From positions 372,001 to 436,000 of the forward strand of contig NW_026647189.1 of the NCBI RefSeq assembly GCF_950295315.1: a DNA stretch of 64,000 nucleotides, read 5' to 3'. The notes under the pieces are model-generated. The model was not told the origin of the DNA. It worked only from the letters and a program-made list of their open reading frames with translations, and ran no database searches. This stretch comes from Erinaceus europaeus (lineage: Eukaryota > Chordata > Mammalia > Eulipotyphla > Erinaceidae). The translations under genes and the position numbers were made by a program. Shown one piece after another: positions 47,804 to 61,426 of this stretch (its first letter is position 1; every line of letters starts with the position of its first letter).

Positions 47804-50800
47804 TTTCCTTTTCCTTTTTTTACTTTCTATTTTCTTGATTATTCACTGGAATAAATAGACAGGAATTGAGAGGGAAGGGAGGTAGAGAGAGTTTGAGACA
47901 CAGAGAGAGACAACTGCAGCACTTCCGCACCACTTGTAAAGATTTCCCCTGGCATGTGGGAACCAGGGTGTTGAAGCCCAGTCCTCCTGCATTGTAACAT
48001 GAGTGCTTAACTGGGTGTGGCACCACCTGGTACCCTTGATGGGACACTTTTTTTTAGCAATGAAAAGAAATTCTCGTGGCAAGGTAATAAATAAATGAAG
48101 AAGTCAATAAAAGTGCATTTACATTAACTCAGTGGAAACACACAGGGACATATACGTCTCTGTTACCTGTATTACATCTTCATGTATGGATTGATTGCCT
48201 CAAGGGGTTATTGCCACAGCTGAGTGCCTACGCCACGAATAATCCACAGCTCCTGCACTCCATTTGTTCCCCTTTCGCTGCCCTTGTTGCTTGATCACTG
48301 TGGTGGTTATTGTTTTTGTTGTTGTTGTTGTTGTTACTGACCTTGCATCTGACAGACACAAAAGGAGAGAGCAGAGGAAATACAGGGTGGGAGAGAAAGA
48401 TAGAGCTCCTAAAGACCTGCTTCACCCTCTGTAAAGCGACTCCCCTGCAGGTGGCGGTCTGGGGGCCAGACCCCAAATCCTTCCACCTGTCCCCTCTATT
48501 CGTGAGCGCCACAAGCCCTTAACCCTCTGAAATACCGCCAAACCTCCCTGGATTTACTTTTGAAGGCAGTATCACCTGCCTCCTTTTGAATCCTCATTAT
48601 CCTGAGGGTCAGTCCTGGAGACAGTGTCATGACACGACACACGGAGATCTCTGTTATCAGAGAGCACCTGGAACAGCAGCTGGGGCTCTAGTGCCAGGGC
48701 AGGAGCAACTCCCCATCCACCTTCCACGGAGTCCACCTGCCTGCATTTTGGTCCTTTTCCCTCCAAAAAAGATTTTTCCCTTTTTTCACTTTGAAACAGG
48801 CAGGAGACAGGTTACCCAGGCAGGGGGGAAAAAATAAAAAGCCTTTTTTTTTTTTTTTACCGAAGTGAATGACCATCTTCTGGGAAGTATAGGTTTTGAA
48901 CCTGAAAACTCTGTCTGTCTGTCTCTTAGTCCACAGAAAGAGCCACTAGTCCAGCCAGATCTCACGCTCAGATGGGGTGTTTTTGCCAGTCAAAGGTCTG
49001 CACAGCGCACTAGGGATTGGGCGGCCTGAGACCCAAATGTTACATTGTAGATGGACTGTTTGCAGTTCTTGCTCCCCAGGACATTGGACTGTCTCAACTC
49101 CCTCCCCTACAGCATGAAAAAAAGACTCTTGACAACCTTGGAGCAACTGGAGTGGGGGCGAGGGGAGCTGTTTGCATGTCTGCACTGCTCATGCCCAGGT
49201 GTCTGTGGGGGTCCGTGGCAGAGGCTGTAAGGGGGCTAGGGGGCAGAAGGAGACTGTTTGAGAGGCAGGCTGCAGGCAGGGGAGCCCAGGAGTGTGTGCA
49301 GGGCTGTGTGTGTGGGTGTGGTGGCAGGGCGTTAGGGCAGGTCCCCCTGCTGGATGGTGAGATGGCAGCTGGGCTGGCCCTGGGCCCTCAGGGCTGAAGG
49401 GCAGAAGCAGGGTGGCAGTAAAGTAGCGCAGGGAGGAACACAGTAGATGTTAGTTGGGAGCTGGGGGACAGAGGGTAAGGGGAAAGGGGGCATCCTTGAG
49501 GAGGGGTCAGGACTAGAGAGTGGGGGCAGCTGGAGGCATGGAAGGTCCCAGGAATCAGGGACTGACAGGAACAGATTCCTACACCCCCCCCACTGGATAG
49601 AAGCTGCAGAAGCCAGAGCAGCAGCCCTGGCTTGCCTAGGCCAAGGGCCCTGAGTGAGTCCATCTGAGGATGAGGAAGAGGAGGAGGGGGTGGAGGAGGA
49701 GGAGGAGAAAGAGGAGGAGGAAGAGTAGGAAGAGGAGGAGGAGGAGGCGTAGGAGGAGGAGGAAGGGCAGGAGGGCAGCTGTCAGTAGGCAACGGGATTA
49801 ATAGAGGCCTCCATTACGGAGGCATGTGTCCAGGCAGGCACCCACCAACCCTCAGGGGCAGCTCAGGGCACCCAGGGACTTGGTGTGGGTATCTCTGGGG
49901 CGGGGACTGTCTGTCAGTCAGCAAGACTGTGTGTCAGTGCACATGGTGGGACAGGGGCCTGGCGGACCTTGGTCCCCCGCCCTGGACTGTCAGATGCCAG
50001 CCCCATGCCCAGACACACACCAATCTGCACATAGCCCCTTGGCCCGGCCGACCAGCACCTGCTTTGGCCTGGGGCTCTGGCTCTGGTGGCTGGCCACCAC
50101 CCCTCAGGTCAAGTTCAGCGTGGGGGTCATGGCTGCTGGTCAACTGGATGGGCGGGGTCCCCATGGCCTAGCAACCACATGAGCCCTCTGTGATGTCCTA
50201 GCCCCTGGCAATCTGTGCTGGCCACACTGGCACTGGGCAGCCCAACTGCCCTGCCACTAGGTCAGGCAACAGCGCCCAGACGCCTGGGCCCTGGCACAGA
50301 GGGACGGAAGGATGATAAGACAGTGCTGACCCACGAGGGACCTCAGGGCTGGCAGCCAAGAGAAGACAGGTGGAGGTGCGCCCGGGATCCTGGGAGCCCA
50401 GGCCAGAGCTGCCTGCATGCCTGCCTGCCTTCCTGGATGTCCGTATGCTGCCTTTGTCCAGGTAGGTTTCTCAGGTCCCCTCCAATCCTGTCCTCTCCTG
50501 TCCTCTCCTGTCCTCACCATCCTCTCCCCTCTCCTCTCCTCCGCACTTTGCTTCTCGCCTTTGTCTGTCCTCTCTTCCAGGTGCCCTGCTCACCAGCTCC
50601 AGCACTTGTGATGCTTCTCCAGTGACAGCTGTTCGCAACCCCTTCCACCCCCTGCCTGCCCCTAATGTGACCCAGCTCACAGGGTCTCCGGCTCATCCCA
50701 CCCAAACCCACACGCCCCAACACATTCCCTGGTTCAGCCCCTCTGCCCTATTCAGCCAAACTGGGCCTTTGCAACCTACCTATGCATCATTGTTTCTCCT

Positions 50801-51212
50801 CACCATTCAAGGAGAGATCTCCTTTTGTACTTAGCTTGGTTGACTGGTGGATGGATGGATGGATGGATGGATGGATGGATGGATGGATGTATGAATGGAT
50901 GGATAGATGTATGGGTGGATGGATGGATGGATGGGCAGGTCAATGGATCGGTTTTGTAGAGGCAGAGTACCATATAGGGGTACTGGAGTCCGCTGGTGTC
51001 AGATCCCTAGTCAATGTCAAATGTAAAACATTAATTCATCAATAACAAAAATGAATAAGCACCTAAATAAATAAATAAATAAATAAATAAATATAAAAAC
51101 TGGGTTAAAAAATACATGGCGTCTTTGCCTTTCTGCATATGGAATGCTGTGAGGATCTTAACAAGGAAAGCATTGTCCTGATTAACCCATTTGAAGTCGT
51201 GGAATATTTCCT
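47804..51212 (+). repeat. Macrosatellite unit 15 (higher-order repeat, position 2)
   Basis: Length 3,409 bp. Poly-T only 15, GGAT x10, AAAT x7. SINE A 47814-48035, SINE B 48262-48552, CTCF-like motif 48444-48456. It pairs with unit 17: short poly-T, eight C instead of seven near 49583, GGGACAC and TTTTCCTTTTCC in the pyrimidine tract. Confidence 0.97.
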
Positions 51213-52249
51213 TTTCCTTTTTCTTTTTTTACTTTCTATTTTCTTGATTATTCACTGGAATAAATAGACAGGAATTGAGAGGGAAGGGAGGTAGAGAGAG
51301 TTTGAGACACAGAGAGAGACAACTGCAGCACTTCCGCACCACTTGTAAAGATTTCCCCTGGCATGTGGGAACCAGGGTGTTGAAGCCCAGTCCTCCTGCA
51401 TTGTAACATGAGTGCTTAACTGGGTGTGGCACCACCTGGTACCCTTGATGGGACCCTTTTTTTTAGCAATGAAAAGAAATTCTCGTGGCAAGGTAATCAA
51501 TAAATGAAGAAGTCAATAAAAGTGCATTTACATTAACTCAGTGGAAACACACAGGGACATATACGTCTCTGTTACCTGTATTACATCTTCATGTATGGAT
51601 TGATTGCCTCAAGGGGTTATTGCCACAGCTGAGTGCCTACGCCACGAATAATCCACAGCTCCTGCACTCCATTTGTTCCCCTTTCGCTGCCCTTGTTGCT
51701 TGATCACTGTGGTGGTTATTGTTTTTGTTGTTGTTGTTGTTGTTACTGACCTTGCATCTGACAGACACAAAAGGAGAGAGCAGAGGAAATACAGGGTGGG
51801 AGAGAAAGATAGAGCTCCTAAAGACCTGCTTCACCCTCTGTAAAGCGACTCCCCTGCAGGTGGCGGTCTGGGGGCCAGACCCCAAATCCTTCCACCTGTC
51901 CCCTCTATTCGTGAGCGCCACAAGCCCTTAACCCTCTGAAATACCGCCAAACCTCCCTGGATTTACTTTTGAAGGCAGTATCACCTGCCTCCTTTTGAAT
52001 CCTCATTATCCTGAGGGTCAGTCCTGGAGACAGTGTCATGACACGACACACGGAGATCTCTGTTATCAGAGAGCACCTGGAACAGCAGCTGGGGCTCTAG
52101 TGCCAGGGCAGGAGCAACTCCCCATCCACCTTCCACGGAGTCCACCTGCCTGCATTTTGGTCCTTTTCCCTCCAAAAAAGATTTTTCCCTTTTTTCACTT
52201 TGAAACAGGCAGGAGACAGGTTACCCAGGCAGGGGGGAAAAAATAAAAA

Positions 52250-52285
<36 letters not shown>

Positions 52286-54470
52286 GAAGTGAATGACCAT
52301 CTTCTGGGAAGTATAGGTTTTGAACCTGAAAACTCTGTCTGTCTGTCTCTTAGTCCACAGAAAGAGCCACTAGTCCAGCCAGATCTCACGCTCAGATGGG
52401 GTGTTTTTGCCAGTCATAGGTCTGCACAGCGCACTAGGGATTGGGCGGCCTGAGACCCAAATGTTACATTGTAGATGGACTGTTTGCAGTTCTTGCTCCC
52501 CAGGACATTGGACTGTCTCAACTCCCTCCCCTACAGCATGAAAAAAAGACTCTTGACAACCTTGGAGCAACTGGAGTGGGGGCGAGGGGAGCTGTTTGCA
52601 TGTCTGCACTGCTCAGGCCCAGGTGTCTGTGGGGGTCCGTGGCAGAGGCTGTAAGGGGGCTAGGGGGCAGAAGGAGACTGTTTGAGAGGCAGGCTGCAGG
52701 CAGGGGAGCCCAGGAGTGTGTGCAGGGCTGTGTGTGTGGGTGTGGTGGCAGGGCGTTAGGGCAGGTCCCCCTGCTGGATGGTGAGATGGCAGCTGGGCTG
52801 GCCCTGGGCCCTCAGGGCTGAAGGGCAGAAGCAGGGTGGCAGTAAAGTAGCGCAGGGAGGAACACAGTAGATGTTAGTTGGGAGCTGGGGGACAGAGGGT
52901 AAGGGGAAAGGGGGCATCCTTGAGGAGGGGTCAGGACTAGAGAGTGGGGGCAGCTGGAGGCATGGAAGGTCCCAGGAATCAGGGACTGACAGGAACAGAT
53001 TCCTACACCCCCCCACTGGATAGAAGCTGCAGAAGCCAGAGCAGCAGCCCTGGCTTGCCTAGGCCAAGGGCCCTGAGTGAGTCCATCTGAGGATGAGGAA
53101 GAGGAGGAGGGGGTGGAGGAGGAGGAGGAGAAAGAGGAGGAGGAAGAGTAGGAAGAGGAGGAGGAGGAGGCGTAGGAGGAGGAGGAAGGGCAGGAGGGCA
53201 GCTGTCAGTAGGCAACGGGATTAATAGAGGCCTCCATTACGGAGGCATGTGTCCAGGCAGGCACCCACCAACCCTCAGGGGCAGCTCACGGCACCCAGGG
53301 ACTTGGTGTGGGTATCTCTGGGGCGGGGACTGTCTGTCAGTCAGCAAGACTGTGTGTCAGTGCACATGGTGGGACAGGGGCCTGGCGGACCTTGGTCCCC
53401 CGCCCTGGACTGTCAGATGCCAGCCCCATGCCCAGACACACAACAATCTGCACATAGCCCCTTGGCCCGGCCGACCAGCACCTGCTTTGGCCTGGGGCTC
53501 TGGCTCTGGTGGCTGGCCACCACCCCTCAGGTCAAGTTCAGCGTGGGGGTCATGGCTGCTGGTCAACTGGATGGGCGGGGTCCCCATGGCCTAGCAACCA
53601 CATGAGCCCTCTGTGATGTCCTAGCCCCTGGCAATCTGTGCTGGCCACACTGGCACTGGGCAGCCCAACTGCCCTGCCACTAGGTCAGGCAACAGCGCCC
53701 AGACGCCTGGGCCCTGGCACAGAGGGACGGAAGGATGGGAAGACAGTGCTGACCGACGAGGGACCTCAGGGCTGGCAGCCAAGAGAAGACAGGTGGAGGT
53801 GCGCCCGGGATCCTGGGAGCCCAGGCCAGAGCTGCCTGCATGCCTGCCTGCCTTCCTGGATGTCCGTATGCTGCCTTTGTCCAGGTAGGTTTCTCAGGTC
53901 CCCTCCAATCCTGTCCTCTCCTGTCCTCTCCTGTCCTCACCATCCTCTCCCCTCTCCTCTCCTCCGCACTTTGCTTCTCGCCTTTGTCTGTCCTCTCTTC
54001 CAGGTGCCCTGCTCACCAGCTCCAGCACTTGTGATGCTTCTCCAGTGACAGCTGTTCGCAACCCCTTCCACCCCCTGCCTGCCCCTAATGTGACCCAGCT
54101 CACAGGGTCTCCGGCTCATCCCACCCAAACCCACACGCCCCAACACATTCCCTGGTTCAGCCCCTCTGCCCTATTCAGCCAAACTGGGCCTTTGCAACCT
54201 ACCTATGCATCGTTGTTTCTCCTCACCATTCAAGGAGAGATCTCCTTTTGTACTTAGCTTGGTTGACTGGTGGATGGATGGATGGATGGATGGATGTATG
54301 AATGGATGGATAGATGTATGGGTGGATGGATGGATGGATGGGCAGGTCAATGGATCGGTTTTGTAGAGGCAGAGTACCATATAGGGGTACTGGAGTCCGC
54401 TGGTGTCAGATCCCTAGTCAATGTCAAATGTAAAACATTAATTCATCAATAACAAAAATGAATAAGCACC

Positions 54471-54501
<31 letters not shown>

Positions 54502-54623
54502 ATATAAAAACTGGGTTAAAAAATACATGGCGTCTTTGCCTTTCTGCATATGGAATGCTGTGAGGATCTTAACAAGGAAAGCATTGTCCTGATTAACCCA
54601 TTTGAAGTCGTGGAATATTTCCT
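51213..54623 (+). repeat. Macrosatellite unit 16 (higher-order repeat, position 1)
   Basis: Length 3,411 bp. Poly-T 30, GGAT x6 (shortest), AAAT x8. SINE A 51223-51444, SINE B 51671-51961, CTCF-like motif 51853-51865. It matches unit 14 at the core and right-hand markers. It differs from unit 14 in having GGTAATCAAT rather than GGTAATAAAT. Confidence 0.97.
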
Positions 54624-57600
54624 TTTCCTTTTCCTTTTTTTACTTTCTATTTTCTTGATTATTCACTGGAATAAATAGACAGGAATTGAGAGGGAAGGGA
54701 GGTAGAGAGAGTTTGAGACACAGAGAGAGACAACTGCAGCACTTCCGCACCACTTGTAAAGATTTCCCCTGGCATGTGGGAACCAGGGTGTTGAAGCCCA
54801 GTCCTCCTGCATTGTAACATGAGTGCTTAACTGGGTGTGGCACCACCTGGTACCCTTGATGGGACACTTTTTTTTAGCAATGAAAAGAAATTCTCGTGGC
54901 AAGGTAATAAATAAATGAAGAAGTCAATAAAAGTGCATTTACATTAACTCAGTGGAAACACACAGGGACATATACGTCTCTGTTCCCTGTATTACATCTT
55001 CATGTATGGATTGATTGCCTCAAGGGGTTATTGCCACAGCTGAGTGCCTACGCCACGAATAATCCACAGCTCCTGCACTCCATTTGTTCCCCTTTCGCTG
55101 CCCTTGTTGCTTGATCACTGTGGTGGTTATTGTTTTTGTTGTTGTTGTTGTTGTTACTGACCTTGCATCTGACAGACACAAAAGGAGAGAGCAGAGGAAA
55201 TACAGGGTGGGAGAGAAAGATAGAGCTCCTAAAGACCTGCTTCACCCTCTGTAAAGCGACTCCCCTGCAGGTGGCGGTCTGGGGGCCAGACCCCAAATCC
55301 TTCCACCTGTCCCCTCTATTCGTGAGCGCCACAAGCCCTTAACCCTCTGAAATACCGCCAAACCTCCCTGGATTTACTTTTGAAGGCAGTATCACCTGCC
55401 TCCTTTTGAATCCTCATTATCCTGAGGGTCAGTCCTGGAGACAGTGTCATGACACGACACACGGAGATCTCTGTTATCAGAGAGCACCTGGAACAGCAGC
55501 TGGGGCTCTAGTGCCAGGGCAGGAGCAACTCCCCATCCACCTTCCACGGAGTCCACCTGCCTGCATTTTGGTCCTTTTCCCTCCAAAAAAGATTTTTCCC
55601 TTTTTTCACTTTGAAACAGGCAGGAGACAGGTTACCCAGGCAGGGGGGAAAAAATAAAAAGCCTTTTTTTTTTTTTTTTACCGAAGTGAATGACCATCTT
55701 CTGGGAAGTATAGGTTTTGAACCTGAAAACTCTGTCTGTCTGTCTCTTAGTCCACAGAAAGAGCCACTAGTCCAGCCAGATCTCACGCTCAGATGGGGTG
55801 TTTTTGCCAGTCAAAGGTCTGCACAGCGCACTAGGGATTGGGCGGCCTGAGACCCAAATGTTACATTGTAGATGGACTGTTTGCAGTTCTTGCTCCCCAG
55901 GACATTGGACTGTCTCAACTCCCTCCCCTACAGCATGAAAAAAAGACTCTTGACAACCTTGGAGCAACTGGAGTGGGGGCGAGGGGAGCTGTTTGCATGT
56001 CTGCACTGCTCATGCCCAGGTGTCTGTGGGGGTCCGTGGCAGAGGCTGTAAGGGGGCTAGGGGGCAGAAGGAGACTGTTTGAGAGGCAGGCTGCAGGCAG
56101 GGGAGCCCAGGAGTGTGTGCAGGGCTGTGTGTGTGGGTGTGGTGGCAGGGCGTTAGGGCAGGTCCCCCTGCTGGATGGTGAGATGGCAGCTGGGCTGGCC
56201 CTGGGCCCTCAGGGCTGAAGGGCAGAAGCAGGGTGGCAGTAAAGTAGCGCAGGGAGGAACACAGTAGATGTTAGTTGGGAGCTGGGGGACAGAGGGTAAG
56301 GGGAAAGGGGGCATCCTTGAGGAGGGGTCAGGACTAGAGAGTGGGGGCAGCTGGAGGCATGGAAGGTCCCAGGAATCAGGGACTGACAGGAACAGATTCC
56401 TACACCCCCCCCACTGGATAGAAGCTGCAGAAGCCAGAGCAGCAGCCCTGGCTTGCCTAGGCCAAGGGCCCTGAGTGAGTCCATCTGAGGATGAGGAAGA
56501 GGAGGAGGGGGTGGAGGAGGAGGAGGAGAAAGAGGAGGAGGAAGAGTAGGAAGAGGAGGAGGAGGAGGCGTAGGAGGAGGAGGAAGGGCAGGAGGGCAGC
56601 TGTCAGTAGGCAACGGGATTAATAGAGGCCTCCATTACGGAGGCATGTGTCCAGGCAGGCACCCACCAACCCTCAGGGGCAGCTCAGGGCACCCAGGGAC
56701 TTGGTGTGGGTATCTCTGGGGCGGGGACTGTCTGTCAGTCAGCAAGACTGTGTGTCAGTGCACATGGTGGGACAGGGGCCTGGCGGACCTTGGTCCCCCG
56801 CCCTGGACTGTCAGATGCCAGCCCCATGCCCAGACACACACCAATCTGCACATAGCCCCTTGGCCCGGCCGACCAGCACCTGCTTTGGCCTGGGGCTCTG
56901 GCTCTGGTGGCTGGCCACCACCCCTCAGGTCAAGTTCAGCGTGGGGGTCATGGCTGCTGGTCAACTGGATGGGCGGGGTCCCCATGGCCTAGCAACCACA
57001 TGAGCCCTCTGTGATGTCCTAGCCCCTGGCAATCTGTGCTGGCCACACTGGCACTGGGCAGCCCAACTGCCCTGCCACTAGGTCAGGCAACAGCGCCCAG
57101 ACGCCTGGGCCCTGGCACAGAGGGACGGAAGGATGATAAGACAGTGCTGACCGACGAGGGACCTCAGGGCTGGCAGCCAAGAGAAGACAGGTGGAGGTGC
57201 GCCCGGGATCCTGGGAGCCCAGGCCAGAGCTGCCTGCATGCCTGCCTGCCTTCCTGGATGTCCGTATGCTGCCTTTGTCCAGGTAGGTTTCTCAGGTCCC
57301 CTCCAATCCTGTCCTCTCCTGTCCTCTCCTGTCCTCACCATCCTCTCCCCTCTCCTCTCCTCCTCACTTTGCTTCTCGCCTTTGTCTGTCCTCTCTTCCA
57401 GGTGCCCTGCTCACCAGCTCCAGCACTTGTGATGCTTCTCCAGTGACAGCTGTTCGCAACCCCTTCCACCCCCTGCCTGCCCCTAATGTGACCCAGCTCA
57501 CAGGGTCTCCGGCTCATCCCACCCAAACCCACACGCCCCAACACATTCCCTGGTTCAGCCCCTCTGCCCTATTCAGCCAAACTGGGCCTTTGCAACCTAC

Positions 57601-58025
57601 CTATGCATCATTGTTTCTCCTCACCATTCAAGGAGAGATCTCCTTTTGTACTTAGCTTGGTTGACTGGTGGATGGATGGATGGATGGATGGATGGATGGA
57701 TGGATGTATGAATGGATGGATAGATGTATGGGTGGATGGATGGATGGATGGGCAGGTCAATGGATCGGTTTTGTAGAGGCAGAGTACCATATAGGGGTAC
57801 TGGAGTCCGCTGGTGTCAGATCCCTAGTCAATGTCAAATGTAAAACATTAATTCATCAATAACAAAAATGAATAAGCACCTAAATAAATAAATAAATAAA
57901 TAAATATAAAAACTGGGTTAAAAAATACATGGCGTCTTTGCCTTTCTGCATACGGAATGCTGTGAGGATCTTAACAAGGAAAGCATTGTCCTGATTAACC
58001 CATTTGAAGTCGTGGAATATTTCCT
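54624..58025 (+). repeat. Macrosatellite unit 17 (higher-order repeat, position 2)
   Basis: Length 3,402 bp. Poly-T 16, GGAT x9, AAAT x6. SINE A 54634-54855, SINE B 55082-55372, CTCF-like motif 55264-55276. It matches unit 15 including the eight-C run near 56405. Differences from unit 15 are TTCCCTG for TTACCTG and CTGACCGACG for CTGACCCACG. CTCCTCACTTTG near 57360 and GCATACGG near 57950 are private. Confidence 0.97.
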
Positions 58026-61000
58026 TTTCCTTTTTCTTTTTTTACTTTCTATTTTCTTGATTATTCACTGGAATAAATAGACAGGAATTGAGAGGGAAGG
58101 GAGGTAGAGAGAGTTTGAGACACAGAGAGAGACAACTGCAGCACTTCCGCACCACTTGTAAAGATTTCCCCTGGCATGTGGGAACCAGGGTGTTGAAGCC
58201 CAGTCCTCCTGCATTGTAACATGAGTGCTTAACTGGGTGTGGCACCACCTGGTACCCTTGATGGGACCCTTTTTTTTAGCAATGAAAAGAAATTCTCGTG
58301 GCAAGGTAATCAATAAATGAAGAAGTCAATAAAAGTGCATTTACATTAACTCAGTGGAAACACACAGGGACATATACGTCTCTGTTCCCTGTATTACATC
58401 TTCATGTATGGATTGATTGCCTCAAGGGGTTATTGCCACAGCTGAGTGCCTACGCCACGAATAATCCACAGCTCCTGCACTCCATTTGTTCCCCTTCCGC
58501 TGCCCTTGTTGCTTGATCACTGTGGTGGTTATTGTTTTTGTTGTTGTTGTTGTTGTTACTGACCTTGCATCTGACAGACACAAAAGGAGAGAGCAGAGGA
58601 AATACAGGGTGGGAGAGAAAGATAGAGCTCCTAAAGACCTGCTTCACCCTCTGTAAAGCGACTCCCCTGCAGGTGGCGGTCTGGGGGCCAGACCCCAAAT
58701 CCTTCCACCTGTCCCCTCTATTCGTGAGCGCCACAAGCCCTTAACCCTCTGAAATACCGCCAAACCTCCCTGGATTTACTTTTGAAGGCAGTATCACCTG
58801 CCTCGTTTTGAATCCTCATTATCCTGAGGGTCAGTCCTGATGACAGTGTCATGACATGACACACGGAGATCTCTGTTATCAGAGAGCACCTGGAACAGCA
58901 GCTGGGGCTCTAGTGCCAGGGCAGGAGCAACTCCCCATCCACCTTCCACGGAGTCCACCTGCCTGCATTTTGGTCCTTTTCCCTCCAAAAAAGATTTTTC
59001 CCTTTTTTCACTTTGAAACAGGCAGGAGACAGGTTACCCAGGCAGGGGGGAAAAAAATAAAAAGCCTTTTTTTTTTTTTTTTTTTTTTTACCGAAGTGAA
59101 TGACCATCTTCTGGGAAGTATAGGTTTTGAACCTGAAAACTCTGTCTGTCTGTCTCTTAGTCCACAGAAAGAGCCACTAGTCCAGCCAGATCTCACGCTC
59201 AGATGGGGTGTTTTTGCCAGTCAAAGGTCTGCACAGCGCACTAGGGATTGGGCGGCCTGAGACCCAAATGTTACATTGTAGATGGACTGTTTGCAGTTCT
59301 TGCTCCCCAGGACATTGGACTGTCTCAACTCCCTCCCCTACAGCATGAAAAAAAGACTCTTGACAACCTTGGAGCAACTGGAGTGGGGGCGAGGGGAGCT
59401 GTTTGCATGTCTGCACTGCTCATGCCCAGGTGTCTGTGGGGGTCCGTGGCAGAGGCTGTAAGGGGGCTAGGGGGCAGAAGGAGACTGTTTGAGAGGCAGG
59501 CTGCAGGCAGGGGAGCCCAGGAGTGTGTGCAGGGCTGTGTGTGTGGGTGTGGTGGCAGGGCGTTAGGGCAGGTCCCCCTGCTGGATGGTGAGATGGCAGC
59601 TGGGCTGGCCCTGGGCCCTCAGGGCTGAAGGGCAGAAGCAGGGTGGTAGTAAAGTAGCGCAGGGAGGAACACAGTAGATGTTAGTTGGGAGCTGGGGGAC
59701 AGAGGGTAAGGGGAAAGGGGGCATCCTTGAGGAGGGGTCAGGACTAGAGAGTGGGGGCAGCTGGAGGCATGGAAGGTCCCAGGAATCAGGGACTGACAGG
59801 AACAGATTCCTACACCCCCCCACTGGATAGAAGCTGCAGAAGCCAGAGCAGCAGCCCTGGCTTGCCTAGGCCAAGGGCCCTGAGTGAGTCCATCTGAGGA
59901 TGAGGAAGAGGAGGAGGGGGTGGAGGAGGAGGAGGAGAAAGAGGAGGAGGAAGAGTAGGAAGAGGAGGAGGAGGAGGCGTAGGAGGAGGAGGAAGGGCAG
60001 GAGGGCAGCTGTCAGTAGGCAACGGGATTAATAGAGGCCTCCATTACGGAGGCATGTGTCCAGGCAGGCACCCACCAACCCTCAGGGGCAGCTCACGGCA
60101 CCCAGAGACTTGGTGTGGGTATCTCTGGGGCGGGGACTGTCTGTCAGTCAGCAAGACTGTGTGTCAGTGCACATGGTGGGACAGGGGCCTGGCGGACCTT
60201 GGTCCCCCGCCCTGGACTGTCAGATGCCAGCCCCATGCCCAGACACACACCAATCTGCACATAGCCCCTTGGCCCGGCCGACCAGCACCTGCTTTGGCCT
60301 GGGGCTCTGGCTCTGGTGGCTGGCCACCACCCCTCAGGTCAAGTTCAGCGTGGGGGTCATGGCTGCTGGTCAACTGGATGGGCGGGGTCCCCATGGCCTA
60401 GCAACCACATGAGCCCTCTGTGATGTCCTAGCCCCTGGCAATCTGTGCTGGCCACACTGGCACTGGGCAGCCCAACTGCCCTGCCACTAGGTCAGGCAAC
60501 AGCGCCCAGACGCCTGGGCCCTGGCACAGAGGGACGGAAGGATGGGAAGACAGTGCTGACCGACGAGGGACCTCAGGGCTGGCAGCCAAGAGAAGACAGG
60601 TGGAGGTGCGCCCGGGATCCTGGGAGCCCAGGCCAGAGCTGCCTGCATGCCTGCCTGCCTTCCTGGATGTCCGTATGCTGCCTTTGTCCAGGTAGGTTTC
60701 TCAGGTCCCCTCCAATCCTGTCCTCTCCTGTCCTCTCCTGTCCTCACCATCCTCTCCCCTCTCCTCTCCTCCGCACTTTGCTTCTCTCCTTTGTCTGTCC
60801 TCTCTTCCAGGTGCCCTGCTCACCAGCTCCAGCACTTGTGATGCTTCTCCAGTGACAGCTGTTCGCAACCCCTTCCACCCCCTGCCTGCCCCTAATGTGA
60901 CCCAGCTCACAGGGTCTCCGGCTCATCCCACCCAAACCCACACGCCCCAACACATTCCCTGGTTCAGCCCCTCTGCCCTATTCAGCCAAACTGGGCCTTT

Positions 61001-61426
61001 GCAACCTACCTATGCATCGTTGTTTCTCCTCACCATTCAAGGAGAGATCTCCTTTTGTACTTAGCTTGGTTGACTGGTGGATGGATGGATGGATGGATGG
61101 ATGGATGTATGAATGGATGGATAGATGTATGGGTGGATGGATGGATGGATGGGCAGGTCAATGGATCGGTTTTGTAGAGGCAGAGTACCATATAGGGGTA
61201 CTGGAGTCCGCTGGTGTCAGATCCCTAGTCAATGTCAAATGTAAAACATTAATTCATCAATAACAAAAATGAATAAGCACCTAAATAAATAAATAAATAA
61301 ATAAATATAAAAACTGGGTTAAAAAATACATGGCGTCTTTGCCTTTCTGCATATGGAATGCTGTGAGGATCTTAACAAGGAAAGCATTGTCCTGATTAAC
61401 CCATTTGAAGTCGTGGAATATTTCCT
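58026..61426 (+). repeat. Macrosatellite unit 18 (mosaic, a-like right end)
   Basis: Length 3,401 bp. Poly-T 23, GGAT x7, AAAT x6, the same length signature as units 1 and 3. SINE A 58036-58257, SINE B 58484-58774, CTCF-like motif 58666-58678. Its left and core markers resemble units 9-13, including GGGTGGTAGT shared with unit 13. From GATGGGAAG near 60543 it carries the a haplotype. CCCAGAGACT near 60103 is private. Confidence 0.97.
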
